64,000 nucleotides of DNA from Solenopsis invicta (lineage: Eukaryota > Arthropoda > Insecta > Hymenoptera > Formicidae). Under the pieces are notes generated by a model. The model was given only the letters and a program-made list of their open reading frames with translations, was not told the origin of the DNA and made no database searches. A program made the position numbers and the translations under genes. Shown here piece by piece: positions 50,118 through 61,717 of the stretch. The stretch spans positions 11,543,037-11,607,036 of the forward strand of contig NC_052673.1 of the NCBI RefSeq assembly GCF_016802725.1, in the 5' to 3' direction. Every line of letters begins with the position of its first letter. Within the stretch, counting starts at the first letter, position 1.

Positions 50118-51444
50118 CTGTAAAAAAAAAATATATATATATTTTAATAAATAGCAATTTTTATTCCATGTTTTAAGTATATAATATAATACAGAATAAA
50201 AACACCATTTACACTTTTTATCATTGAGAAATAGCTAATGACTATTTAATATTAATATTAATTTATTGTGAACTTTATATATTTTGCCTTCATAGTTTTG
50301 AAACATCTGTCAATTACTATTTGATGTAAAAATGTAGTCTTATATATCAAATATAAAAATATAAATTTCATATTAAATTGATATGCAATTTAGTATTACT
50401 GATATTAAATGCATAAATTATTTCACAAGAAGCTACAAGAAATTTATTTATAGATAAAAAGTATTTTTCAAGTCAAGGCGTAAATAAAACTCTCTCTACT
50501 TTTCAAACAATAGCTGCATTTGGCAGAAAAAGCAGATTTGCAATTGTTGTAAAATTCTATAATATTATCGGTTTATACAGTTAGATCTGATAGAAGGGAA
50601 AAAAACAATTCAAAAATTTTACAACAGTTGCAAAGCTATTTTTTGCAAACAATAAATACTACAAATATCATTCTTTGATCAACATAGAAATATAGTTCAT
50701 TTCTTTCTCAAGTACCATAATCAGTATGGACCATCTAATTTTATAATTCACTAAATATCCTTTTTACATGTACATATATCCATGTAAAAATACCTGAGTA
50801 GGAAAAATAGATTGTTGTCTAAAATTATCTACAATGCCTTTCCCATAAGTCATCCAGGCATTTGTAAAAATGGATATTTTCTCTTCATCTAATTTAAAAC
50901 TGTCCTTCATGAATGCTTCCATGACAGATGGTTTGACAACACTACATGCAGCCTGCATGTAGACGGAAGTAACAGTATCCAGCAAAAGAGCTAATTCATC
51001 TTTCGTTAGATCTAAGGAAACTAGCAGCTTTTCTTCTTCTTCTTCATTAAACACCTTTGCGCCAATGCTCGACTGCAGGGTCTGGCATATACGGTTGACA
51101 AGAAGTCGAAATTTGCTATTATCCACTCGGGCCACTATCTTCAAACCTTGCTCCAATCTATTAAGACAATAGTACAGATAAACATTACATGTTGTTGACA
51201 TGTATAGTGATAATTTATGATTAATCTATCAAGAATATTAAGAAGTCATCTACGAGAAAATAGTACAGTAGAAAGAATAATTAAAAAATGAAATATTTTT
51301 TCAAAATTTTGTTTTCAAACTTTTAAAGTTTGCTTTGCTAGCATTATTTTCTACGTTACAATTAACCATAAAAACATTAATTATCTTGTAATGTTAATAA
51401 TATTTTAACGCATACTTTGAAGTTACGTTGATCCAAGTAGCCAT
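49917..51444 (-). CDS. COMMD10: COMM domain-containing protein 10
   Basis: Three exons on the minus strand (51444-51416, 51157-50794, 50117-49917) join to 594 bases, giving 197 residues; vertebrate COMMD10 has about 202. Residues about 10-125 form the N-terminal helical domain with EEEEEKL; residues about 132-197 form the COMM domain with INWCLNV, ALLQLGL and a final LEKIQTQLDSLK. These match COMMD10 closely (recalled family knowledge). COMMD proteins assemble with CCDC22/CCDC93 in the Commander complex for endosomal recycling and also affect NF-kB and cullin ligases. The 10-residue N-terminus MATWINVTSK is joined through a GTATGC donor and TTAATAG acceptor; the alternative Met at 51,201 would read through this intron and is less likely. 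The gene is convergent with the Ig-receptor gene and lies about 1 kb from a satellite array. Confidence 0.93.
50794..51157 (-). CDS. COMMD10: COMMD10 exon 2
   Basis: The 364-base exon encodes the N-terminal helical domain from LEQGLKIVARV to FPTQ. The acceptor TTGTCTTAATAG and donor CAG|GTATTT give a phase-0 junction with exon 3. Confidence 0.92.
51416..51444 (-). CDS. COMMD10: COMMD10 exon 1
   Basis: This short coding exon encodes MATWINVTS plus two bases of a Lys codon. The ATG context is GTAAAATGG. The donor is CAAA|GTATGC, followed by a 258-base intron. It was found by requiring an in-frame start for exon 2. Confidence 0.75.
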
Positions 51445-51695
51445 TTTACGTGAGAAACAAATTCTTACACATCACTTTAACATTTCAATCATAGCTCTCC
51501 AAAAATATAACCTTAATGAACGTAATGTTATGAAATCTTTGACATGCTTAGACCAGAGAGGAACCTGAGAGCGGCCACGGCGGCTTTTTTCCTATAACGC
51601 TTCGAAACTCCCGTACACTAGTGACGCACATCTATTCTGGTCAAAATAGGAACTACGTGTCACATCCATTTTGTAACCCGCCGTTAAAAACAGTG

Positions 51696-51771
51696 TGGAT
51701 GTTAGCACGGACAACAACCCACATCTAACTCACGAGAAATGGATGTAGGTTGTTGTCCGTGCTAACATCCA
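51696..51771. repeat. 76-bp hairpin with 30-bp arms upstream of COMMD10
   Basis: Left arm 51,696-51,725 (TGGATGTTAGCACGGACAAC...) and right arm 51,742-51,771 are reverse complements with a single mismatch and a 16-base loop. The word CATCCATTTTG next to the right arm also occurs at about 51,664. It could be the end of a MITE, a small-RNA hairpin, or a cruciform-forming regulatory site about 250 bases upstream of the COMMD10 start codon. Confidence 0.8.
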
Positions 51772-52208
51772 TTTTGCTGCAAATAAAATCTGACGCGTAT
51801 CGCGTATGTTGCATCCAGAACAGGGGTCGAGAATGTGCACAAATGATTAATTACGTCTACTTTCGCGTAATTTTTTATTTATTATAGTCTGAATTATTTA
51901 CATTAACATTGATATTAATACATATCAATACGTTTATGCCCATATTTTGCACAATCATATTTTTACTTAAAAAAGATGTTTAATAATAACAGAGAGAATT
52001 TGGTTCTTTAATAAAGAAACATTCATTTTACGCAGTACTTAAAAAATAATTGTAATTACCATCGCATCATATGATGAAGAAGAAATAAATGTCTTTCCAC
52101 GAATAAATATACCATCTTTTTATTTTTACATAATTCTTTATTATTTAAATGTCTTCAAATTATTCTTTTGAAAAAATTTGCTTTTTTAATTTTTTTAAAT
52201 CTTGACGC

Positions 52209-52256
<48 letters not shown>

Positions 52257-52410
52257 CTTTTAACGTGATTTTAATTGTTTAGGCTTTCAGTTAGAGAGAG
52301 AAAGCATCGCGGTGATAGACATGGAGCAAGCGGCGATGTTATCTCTGTGGATATCCTCCTCTTCACTCCCCTCTCGACCCGTCACGTTTTCCGTGCTACG
52401 TTTAGGCCGT
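51772..52410. other. Spacer between COMMD10 and satellite
   Basis: This is AT-rich sequence with a (CT)n microsatellite and, from 52,262 to 52,410, a unique GC-moderate segment that runs straight into the first satellite monomer. No gene is seen. Confidence 0.6.
52211..52244. repeat. (CT)n microsatellite
   Basis: About 17 uninterrupted CT units, followed by CTTT-rich imperfect sequence. Confidence 0.95.
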
Positions 52411-54264
52411 AAAATTTTTGAGAAAAATTCCTTTTGCGAATTTCTCCAATATCTCTGTGTTCTGATAGCCCTTAGAAGACTTCTAACCTTTATCATGATG
52501 GATCGAATCGCTAAAATGAAAAACGAAAGACTTATATCAGACCAAAATTTTTGAGAAAAATTTCTTTTGCGAATTTCTCCAATATCTCTGTGTTCTGAAA
52601 GCCCCCAGAAGAGTTCAAACTCTTATCATGATGGATCGAATCGCCAAAGTGAAAAACGAAAGTGTTGTATCAGTCAAGGTTCGAAATATTTAAGTAAAAT
52701 TATTTTTGCGATTTTCTCCAATATCTCTGTGTTCTGATAGCCCCCAGGAGACTTCTAACTTTTATCATGATGGATCGAATCGCTAAAGTGAAAAACGAAA
52801 GACTTATATCAGACCAAAATTTTTGAGAAAAATTTTTTTTGCGAATTTCTCCAATATCTCTGTGTTCCTATAGCCCCCAGAAGAGTTCTATCTTTTAACA
52901 TGATGGATCGAATCGCTAAAATGAAAAACGAAAGACTTATATCATACCAAAATTTTTGAGAAAAATTTCTTTTGCGAATTTCTCCAATATCTCTGTGTTC
53001 TGATAGTCCCCAGAAGAGTTCAAACTTTTATCATGATGGATCGAATCGCTAAAGTGAAAAAGGAAAGACTTATATCAGACCAAAATATTTGTGAAAAATT
53101 TTTTTTGCGAATTTCTCCAATATCTCTGTGTTCTGATAGCCCCCAGAAGAGTTCAAACTTTTATCATGATGGATCGAATCGCTAAAGTGAAAAACGAAAG
53201 AGTTATATCAGTCAAAGTACGAAATATTTGAGTAAAATTATTTTTGCGACTTTTTCCAATATCTGTGTGTTCTGATAGCCCCAGAAGACTTCTAACTTTT
53301 ATCATGATGGATCGAATCGCTAAAGTGAAAAACGAAAGACTTATATCAGACAAAAATTTTTGAGAAAAATTTCTTTTGCGAATTTCTCCAATATCTCTGT
53401 GTTCTGATAGCCCCCAGAAGAGTTCAAACTATTATCATGATGGATCGAATCGCTAAAGTGAAAAACGAAAGACTTATATCGGACCAAAATTTTTGAGAAA
53501 AATTTCTTTTGCGAATTTCTCCAATATTTTTATGTTCTGATAGCCCCCAGAACACTTTTAACTTTTTTCATGATGGATCGAATCGCTAAAGCGAAAAAGG
53601 AAAGACTTATATCAGACCAAAATTTTTGTAAAAAATTTTTTTTGCGAATTTCTCCAATATCTCTGTGTTCTGATAGCCCCCAAAAGAGTTCAAACTTTTA
53701 TCATGATGGATCGAATCGCTAAAGTGAAAAACGAAAGAGTTATATTAGTCAAAGTTCGAAATATTTGAGTAAAATTATTTTTGCGACTTTCTCCAATATC
53801 TGTGTGTTCTGATAGCCCCCAGAAGACTTCTAACTTTTATCATGATGGATCGAATCGCTAAAGTGAAAAACGAAAGACTTATATCAGGCAAAAATTTTTG
53901 AGAAAAATTTCTTTTGCGAATTTCTCCAATATCTCTGTGTTTCTATAGCCCCCAGAAGAGTTCTATCTTTTAACATGATGGATCGAATCGCTAAAATGAA
54001 AAACGAAAGACTTATATCAGACCAAAACTTTTGAGAAAAATTTCTTTTGCGAATTTCTCCAATATTTTTGTGTTCTGATAGCCCCCAGAAGACTTTTAAC
54101 TTTTTTCATGATGGATCGAATCGCTAAAGTGAAAAAGGAAAGACTTATATCAGACCAAAATTTTTGTGAAAAATTTTTTTTGCGAATTTCTCCAATATTT
54201 TTGTGTTCTGACAGCCCCCAGAAGAGTTCAAACTTTTATCATGATGGATCGAATCGCTAAAGTG
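52411..54264 (+). repeat. Satellite array, left block (about 14 monomers)
   Basis: The tandem monomers are about 133 bp (type A) or 138 bp (type B). All contain CTCCAATAT, GTTCTGATAG, TTTATCATGATGGATCGAAT and CGCTAAAGTGAAAAACGAAA. Type A carries ATCAGACCAAAATTTTTGAG; type B carries ATCAGTCAAAGTTCGAAATA and ATTATTTTTGCGACT. The left boundary is abrupt at about 52,411. The right boundary is the retrotransposon insertion. Open frames in the array are by-products of the repeat. Confidence 0.97.
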
Positions 54265-54265
54265 A
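54253..54265 (+). repeat. Target-site duplication, left copy
   Basis: ATCGCTAAAGTGA at the left edge of the retrotransposon recurs directly after its poly(A) tail at 57,202-57,214. The length is uncertain by one or two bases because the tail is A-rich and the right copy continues as satellite. Confidence 0.8.
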
Positions 54266-56527
54266 GCTCGGGCGAAGGCCGCGGCCTGGGAGGATATGAT
54301 CTCCGAGCTGGATCGCGACCCATGGGGCAGGCCATATTGTATAGTGATGAAAAGGCTTCGCCCATGGGCGCCTCCAGTCTCGGAGACGCTGGACCCCCTG
54401 TTCCTCCAAAGGGTGGTGAACACACTGTTCCCCACCCGGGGAGGGATATCCCGGAAAAGTCCGGCCCTCCCCCAGGATGGTCGGAGGAACTAGAGGTGTC
54501 CAGGCACGAAATGGTCGCGGCCTTCGCCCGAATAACTGGCAAAAAAGCGAAGGCGCCCGGGCCGGATGGCATCTATGCCAAAATCTGGGCCCGGGCATCG
54601 CCTATCGTAGGGGAGGCACTTCGTGCCACGTACACGAAGTGCCTCCGGGAAGGTACCTTCCCCAGGAGGTGGAAGAGGGCCCGGCTTGTCCTCCTTAAAA
54701 AGGAGGGCAAGCCCGCGGAAAGTCCCTCCGCGTACAGGCCCCTCTGTATGCTGGATGAAGCGGGTAAGATCTTCGAGCGAATAATCGCTAACCGCATCAT
54801 CCGGCATATGACCCGGAATGGTCCTGAACTGTCCCCCAAACAATACGGGTTCCGAGAGGCGCGATCGACAATTGACGCGATACGTCAGGTTCGGCCCCTC
54901 TCGGAATCTCTAACGGGATGGTGGCGTTGGCGATATCCCTGGACGCCTTTAATAGTCTCCCCTAGGGCGAGGTGGTGGCGGCGCTGAGCGAGTACTTTTG
55001 CCTGCCGCCCTACCTCGTCGCCATCGTTCAGGACTATTTCCGGGATAGGGAGCTGGAGTTCCGCGACAAAGACGGACTCCAGCAGCGGAGGGACGTGTCA
55101 TGTGGCGTTCCACAGGGGTCCGTGTTGGGCCCCTGCTATGGAACGCCGCATTCGACAAAGTGCTCCGCACGGCCCTCCCCCCCCGCTGCTACGTCGTCGG
55201 CTTCGCTGACGACACGTTCATAGTGGCGGGAGGGACCTCCTGGGGAGGAGCAGTCGCCAACGGCGACTGGGCAGTGGCCTGTGTCGTCGGTGCCATAAAA
55301 GGCCTGGGCCTGAGGGTGGCCCCGGAGAAGACAGAAGCCATATTCTTTCACGATGGCTCCTCCGGGGTAGCGCCCCAGGCCTTCGTCCTGGTAGACAACA
55401 CCCGTGTTCAGGTGGGTGCAACCCTGAAGTACCTTGGGTTGCACCTGGACGGTCGCTGGGCCTTCGCTGATCACTTTGACCAGCTGGCCCAGCGGTTGGG
55501 CAGGAGATTGAACGCCCTTAATGGGTTGATGCCCAACCTCCGGGGTCCGAAGGTGGGTGCTAGACGCGCGTACGCCCTCGCGATCATGTCCGGGGCCCTG
55601 TACGGAGCCCCGGTGTGGTTCCGCGAGACGCTGGCCAGCCGCCGCATCAAGAAGGTGTTGCACGATGTGCAGCGGCGGCTGGCGCGAAGGATAACGCGCG
55701 CGTTTCGCACCGCTCCCAACGCGGCAATCATGGCCCTGGCGGGGCTCCCCCAGGCGGAGTACACGGCCGATGCCCTGGCGTGGACCTACGCCAGGACAAA
55801 AGCCACCCGCCTTGAGGGGGGGATAGTCACCCCCAGGGCCGCCGCGTTGCTACGGGAGAGGGCCCGTCGGCGGGTGATGAGGTCATGGAAGAGGAACCTC
55901 ATCGACAACCCGCCGGCAGCCGGATCTCGGATCTTGGAGGCCGTCCTACCACACCTGGACGAGTGGGTAGGCCGCCCGTTTGGCGGCTTGTCCTACAGGA
56001 TGACACAGGTGCTCACCGGGCATGGTTGTTTCGGTGAGTACCTGTGCAGGATAAGGAGGGAGCCGACGACACAGTGCCACCACTGTGGCGCCGCCCGGGA
56101 CTCCGCGCGGCACACGCTGGAAGAGTGTACAGCGTGGGAAGAGCTGCGCGGAGTCTTGAGGGCCAAAGTGGGAGATGACCTCTCCCTGCCGGCCATCATC
56201 AGTCAGATGGTCGGCAGGGAGAGCGCCTGGAAGGCGGTCTCCTCCTTCTGCGAGCGAGTCATGCTGCAGAAGGAGGAGGCCGAAAAGGTGCGGGAGCGTC
56301 AGCCTGAGGGGTCGAATGCTCCCAGGCGACGCGAGGAACAGAAGGGGTGGCGGAGACGGGGGTCACGCTTCGTCTCGGCCCCCGCCCCGACCGGCCCCGA
56401 CCGAGAAGAAGCGACCCCCGCCCCCGGAGTTCCACGGGCGGCGGCGGGGCAGAAGAGCCGTGGCGGTCGCCCCCTCGCTCCCCACTATTGCGGAGGAGAG
56501 GGACGACGGCGACCGCCACAGGAATGA
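54266..56527 (+). pseudogene. Broken R1-clade reverse transcriptase ORF2 remnant
   Basis: RT motifs appear in order but in different frames: DPWGRPY (about 54,325), APGPDGI (about 54,556), SYRPLCMLDEAGKIFERI (about 54,730), GFREARSTIDAIRQV (about 54,850), SLDAFNS (about 54,940), GVPQGSVLGP (about 55,105) and FADDTFIVA (about 55,205). The C-terminal part carries C-x2-C-x7-H-x4-C (about 56,080-56,130) and is open to 56,527. Visible lesions are a frame change between about 54,440 and 54,480, another between about 54,890 and 54,918, a TAG stop at 54,963-54,965, and a frame change near 55,131. The element is therefore not autonomous. The catalytic FADD motif itself is intact. Confidence 0.9.
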
Positions 56528-57179
56528 TGAAATGGAGCGACCCTCCTCCCCTGCGGCTGCCGGACCAGCTTTCGGGACGCGCAGCCGTGGGAGGAGGGCA
56601 GCTCCCCATGTAAGTGAGCCCGGCGGGGCAAACTTGACTTAACGGTCCGGGGGAGGGATCGCGCGTCACAATGCGCCATCGCTCCCCATCTAGCGCATCG
56701 CCGGGGTGCTGGTGGGGGGAGGGGAAGGAACTCCTTCCTACCTCCTCACCCCCAACACGGAGAAGAGTATGCCGCCGCGCCGGGCTAGTCCGGCGCGTAG
56801 GGGCCCGGGACATCCGGCCGGGGGGCCGGACTCCCGGGCTTTACCCCCGTAAACATCACAAGGGGAAGAGGCGGGGGAGGGCTGGTGTCCCTCTCCCCCG
56901 ACCTTAGGTCGGCTTGGCCTCACGGCCATGCCGGGGGACCCACACCAGGGTGCCCCCCGGCGTGCTGAGTCGGCCTCGGCAGACAAGGTCCGGGGGGCTC
57001 CGGAAGCATGCTCTACGCGTTCCCGGAGTCCCCCCAGTCAAGGACCTGAACTGGACACCCGGAGAGGTTTTAGTGGGTATGTCCTCGCCGACACATTGTC
57101 GGCGGGGAAGAGCCCCACATAACCGCCAGGCCTCCCCCGTGGCCTGGGGTATGCGGTAACGCATTTCCTCTCCGTTAAC
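56528..57179 (+). other. 3' untranslated region of the retrotransposon
   Basis: GC-rich sequence between the ORF2 stop and the poly(A) tail. Open frames on both strands here have Pro/Arg/Gly-rich composition and are not treated as genes. Confidence 0.75.
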
Positions 57180-57201
57180 AAAAAAAAAAAAAAAAAAAAA
57201 A

Positions 57202-57214
57202 ATCGCTAAAGTGA
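57202..57214 (+). repeat. Target-site duplication, right copy
   Basis: ATCGCTAAAGTGA follows the poly(A) tail directly and continues as satellite (AAAACGAAAG). It matches the sequence immediately left of the insertion. Confidence 0.8.
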
Positions 57215-58744
57215 AAAACGAAAGAGTTATATCAGTTAAAGTTCGAAATATTTGAGTAAAATTATTTTTGCGACTTTTTCCAATATCTGTGTGTTCTGAT
57301 AGCCCCAGAAGACTTCATACTTTTATCATGATGGATCGAATCGCTAAAGTGAAAAACGAAAGACTTATATCAGACCGAAGTTTTTGAGAAAAATTTCTTT
57401 TGCGAATTTCTCCAATATTTTTGTGTTCTGATAGCTCCAGAAGACTTCTAACTTTTATCATGATGGATCGAATCGCTAAAGTGAAAAACGAAAGACTTAT
57501 ATCAGACCAAAATTTTTGTGAAAAATTTCTTTTGCGAATTTCTCCAATATTTTTGTGTTCTGATAGCCCCCAGAAGACTTCTAACTTTTATCATGATGGA
57601 TCGAATCGCTAAAGTGAAAAACGAAAGACTTATATCAGTCCAAAATTTTTGAGAAAAATTTATTTTGCGAATTTCTATATATCTCTGTGTTCTGATAGCC
57701 CCCAGAAGAGTTTAAACTTTTATCACAATGAATCGTATCGCTAAAGTGAAAATCTAAATACTTATATCAGTCAAAGTTCGAAATATTTGAGTAAAATTTT
57801 TTTTGCGAATTTCTCCAATATCTCTGTGTTCTGATAACCCCAGAAGACTTCTAACTTTTATCATGATGGATCGAATCGCTAAAGTGAAAAACGAAAGACT
57901 TATATCAGACCAAAATTTTTGTGAAAAATTTCTTTTGCGAATTTCTCCAATATTTTTGTGTTCTGATAGCCCCCAGAAGACTTTTAACTTTTTTCATGAT
58001 GGATCGAATCGCTAAAGTGAAAAAGGAAAGACTTATATCAGACCAAAATATTTGTGAAAAATTTTTTTTGCGAATTTCTCCAATATCTCTGTGTTCTGAT
58101 AGCCCCCAGAAGAGTTCAAACTTTTATCATGATGGATCGAATCGCTAAAGTGAAAAACGAAAGAGTTATATCAGTCAAAGTTCGAAATATTAGAGTAAAA
58201 TTTTTTTGCGAATTTCTCCAATATCTCTGTGTTCTGATAGCCCCCAGAAGAGTTCAAACTTTTATCATGATGGATCGAATGGCTAAAGTGAAAAACGAAA
58301 GAGATATATCAGTCAAAGTTCGAAATATTTGAGTAAAATTATTTTTGCGACTTTTTCCAATATCTGTGTGTTCTGATAGCCCCAGAAGACTTCTAACTTT
58401 TATCATAATGGATCGAATCGCTAAAGTGAAAAACGAAAGACTTTTATCAGACCAAAATTTTTGAGAAAAATTTATTTTGCCAATTTCTCCAATATTTTTG
58501 TGTTCTGATAGCCCCCAGAAGACTTCTAACTTTTATCATGATGGATCGAATCGCTAAAGTGAAAAACGAAAGACTTATATCAGTCCAAAATTTTTGAGAA
58601 AAGTTTATTTTGCGAATTTCTATATATCTCTGTGTTCTGATAGCCCCCAGAAGAGTTCAAACTTTTATCACAATGAAAAGTATCGCTAAAGTGAAAATCT
58701 AAATACTTATATCAGTCAAAGTTCGAAATATTTGAGTAAAATTT

Positions 58745-60738
58745 TTTTTGCGAATTTCTCCAATATCTCTGTGTTCTGATAACACCAGAAGACTTCTAAC
58801 TTTTATCATGATGGATCAAATCGCTAAAGTGAAAAACGAAAGACTTATATCAGACCAAAATTTTTGAGAAAAATTTCTTTTGCGAATTTCTCCAATATCT
58901 CTGTGATCTGATAGTCCCCAGAAGAGTTCAAACTTTTATCATGATGGATCGAATCGCTAAAGTGAAAAACGAAAGAGTTATATCAGTCAAAGTTCGAAAT
59001 ATTTGAGTAAAATTATTTTTGCGACTTTCTCCAATATCTGTGTGTTCTGATAGCCCCAGAAGACTTCTAACTTTTATCATGATGGATCAAATCGCTAAAG
59101 TGAAAAACGAAAGACTTATATCAGACCAAAAGTTTTGAGAAAAATTTCTTTTGCGAATTTCTCCAATATCTCTGTGTTCTGATAGCCCCCAGAAGAGTTC
59201 AAACTTTTATCATGATGGATCGAATCGCTAAAGTGAAAAACGAAAGACTTATATCAGACCAAAATTTTTGAGAAAAATTTCTTTGCGAATTTCTCCAATA
59301 TTTTTGTGTTCATAACCCCCCAGAAGACTATTAACTTTTTTCATGATGGATCGTATCGCTAAAGTGAAAATCTAAATACTTATATCAGTCATAGTTCGAA
59401 ATATTTGAGTAAAATTTATTTTGACAATTTCTCCAATATTTCTGTGTTCTGATACCCCACGGAAGAGTTCTAACTTTTATCATGATGGATACAATCGCTA
59501 AGGTGAAAAACGAAAAACTTACATCAGTCAAAATTCTAAATTTTTGAGAAAAATTTCTTTTGCGAATTTCTCCAATATCTCTGTGTTCTGATAGCCCCCA
59601 GAAGAGTTCAAACTATTATCATGATGGATCGAATCGCTAAAGTGAAAAAGGAAAGACTTATATCAGACCAAAATTTTTGAGAAAAATTTCTTTTGCGAAT
59701 TTCTCCAATATCTCTGTGTTCTGATAGCCCCCAGAAGAGTTAAAACTATTATCATGATGGATCGAATCGCTAAAGTGAAAAAGGAAAGACTTATATCAGA
59801 CCAAAATTTTTGAGAAAATTTTCTTTTGCGAATTTCTCCAATATCTCTGTGTTCTGATAACCCCAGAAGACTTCTAACTTTTATCATGATGGATCAAATC
59901 GCTAAAGTGAAAAACGAAAGACTTATATCAGACCAAAATTTTTGAGAAAAATTTCTTTTGCGAATTTCTCCAATATCTCTGTGATCTGATAGTCCCCAGA
60001 AGAGTTCAAACTTTTATCATGATGGATCGAATCGCTAAAGTGAAAAACGAAAGAGTTATATCAGTCAAAGTTCGAAATATTTGAGTAAAATTATTTTTGC
60101 GACTTTCTCCAATATCTGTGTGTTCTGATAGCCCCAGAAGACTTCTAACTTTTATCATGATGGATCAAATCGCTAAAGTGAAAAACGAAAGACTTATATC
60201 AGACCAAAAGTTTTGAGAAAAATTTCTTTTGCGAATTTCTCCAATATCTCTGTGTTCTGATAGCCCCCAGAAGAGTTCAAACTTTTATCATGATGGATCG
60301 AATCGCTAAAGTGAAAAACGAAAGACTTATATCAGACCAAAATTTTTGAGAAAAATTTCTTTGCGAATTTCTCCAACATTTTTGTGTTCATAACCCCCCA
60401 GAAGACTTTTAACTTTTTTCATGATGGATCGTATCGCTAAAGTGAAAATCTAAACACTTATATCAGTCATAGTTCGAAATATTTGAGTAAAATTTATTTT
60501 GACAATTTCTCCAATATTTCTGTGTTCTGATACCCCACGGAAGAGTTCTAACTTTTATCATGATGGATACAATCGCTAAGGTGAAAAACGAAAAACTTAC
60601 ATCAGTCAAAATTCTAAATTTTTGAGAAAAATTTCTTTTGCGAATTTCTCCAATATCTCTGTGTTCTGATAGCCCCCAGAAGAATTCAAACTATTATCAT
60701 GATGGATCGAATCGCTAAAGTGAAAAACGAAAGACTTA
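58745..60738 (+). repeat. Higher-order duplication, offset 1078 bp
   Basis: Rare variants recur exactly 1078 bases apart: CTGTGATCTG at 58,901 and 59,979, and GATACCCCAC at 59,451 and 60,529. The copies span about 58,745-59,660 and 59,823-60,738, and the offset corresponds to eight monomers. Confidence 0.85.
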
Positions 60739-61717
60739 TATCAGACCAAAATTTTTGAGAAAAATTTCTTTTGCGAATTTCTCCAATATCTCTGTGTTCT
60801 GATAGCCCCCAGAAGAGTTCAAACATTTATCACGATGGATCGAATCGCTAAAGTGAAAAACGAAAGAGTTATATCAGTCAAAGTTCGAAATATTTGAGTA
60901 AAATTATTTTTGCGACTTTCTCCAATATCTGTGTGTTCTGATAGCTCCAGAACACTTCTAACTTTTATCATGATGGATCGAATCGCTAAAGTGAAAAACG
61001 AAAGACTTATATCAGACCAAAATTTTTGAGAAAAATTCCTTTTGCGAATTTCTCCAATATTTTTGTGTTCTGATAGCCCCCAGAAGAGTTCAAACTTTTA
61101 TCATGATGGATCGAATCGCTAAAGTGAAAAACGAAAGAGTTATATCAGTCAAAGTTCGAAATATTTGAGTAAAATTATTTTTGCGACTTTCTCCAATATC
61201 TGTGTGTTCTGATAGCCCCAGAAGACTTCTAACTTTTATCATGATGGATCGAATCGCTAAACTGAAAAACGAAAGACTTATATCAGTCCAAAATTTTTGA
61301 GAAAAATTTTTTTTGCGAATTTCTCCAATATCTCTGTGTTCTGATAGCCCCCAGAAGAGTTCAAACTATTATCATGATGGATCGAATCGCTAAAGTGAAA
61401 AACGGAAGACTTATATCAGACAAAAATTTTTGAGAAAAATTTCTTTTGCGAATTTCTCCAATATCTCTGTGTTCTGATAGCCCCCAGAAGAGTTCAAACT
61501 TTTATCACGATGGATCGAATCGCTAAAGTGAAAAACGAAAGAGTTATATCAGTCAAAGTACGAAATATTTGAGTAAAATTATTTTTGCGACTTTCTCCAA
61601 TATCTGTGTGTTCTGTTAGCCACAGAAGACTTCTAACTTTTATCATGATGGATCGAATCGCTAAAGTGAAAAACGAAAGACTTATATCAGTCCAAAATTT
61701 TTGAGCAAAATTTCTTT

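Larger units (their letters stand above)
54265..57202 (+). mobile_element. R1-clade non-LTR retrotransposon, 5'-truncated, with poly(A) tail
   Basis: The 2.9-kb insert is strikingly GC-rich compared with the AT-rich satellite on both sides. It opens with a DPWGRPY motif typical of the R1 clade, continues through a reverse transcriptase domain and a CCHC-type cysteine motif, then about 650 bases of GC-rich 3' untranslated sequence and a tail of about 22 A residues. The first open reading frame and the endonuclease are missing, consistent with incomplete reverse transcription. A duplication of about 13 bases of satellite monomer flanks it. R1, TRAS, Waldo and similar lineages belong to this clade; the exact family was not determined. 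Confidence 0.93.

Noticed and set aside
51158..51201. COMMD10 start at the in-frame Met at 51,201
   Set aside because: It would translate through a T-rich stretch ending TTAATAG that looks like an intron acceptor; a short upstream exon at 51,416-51,444 gives an in-frame start and a length close to known COMMD10.
55136..55663. 175-residue minus-strand frame
   Set aside because: It lies antisense to the well-supported reverse transcriptase coding region and has no domain.
56175..56813. 155- and 184-residue frames over the retrotransposon 3' end
   Set aside because: They are Pro/Arg-rich shadows of GC-rich ORF2 and its 3' untranslated region on both strands.
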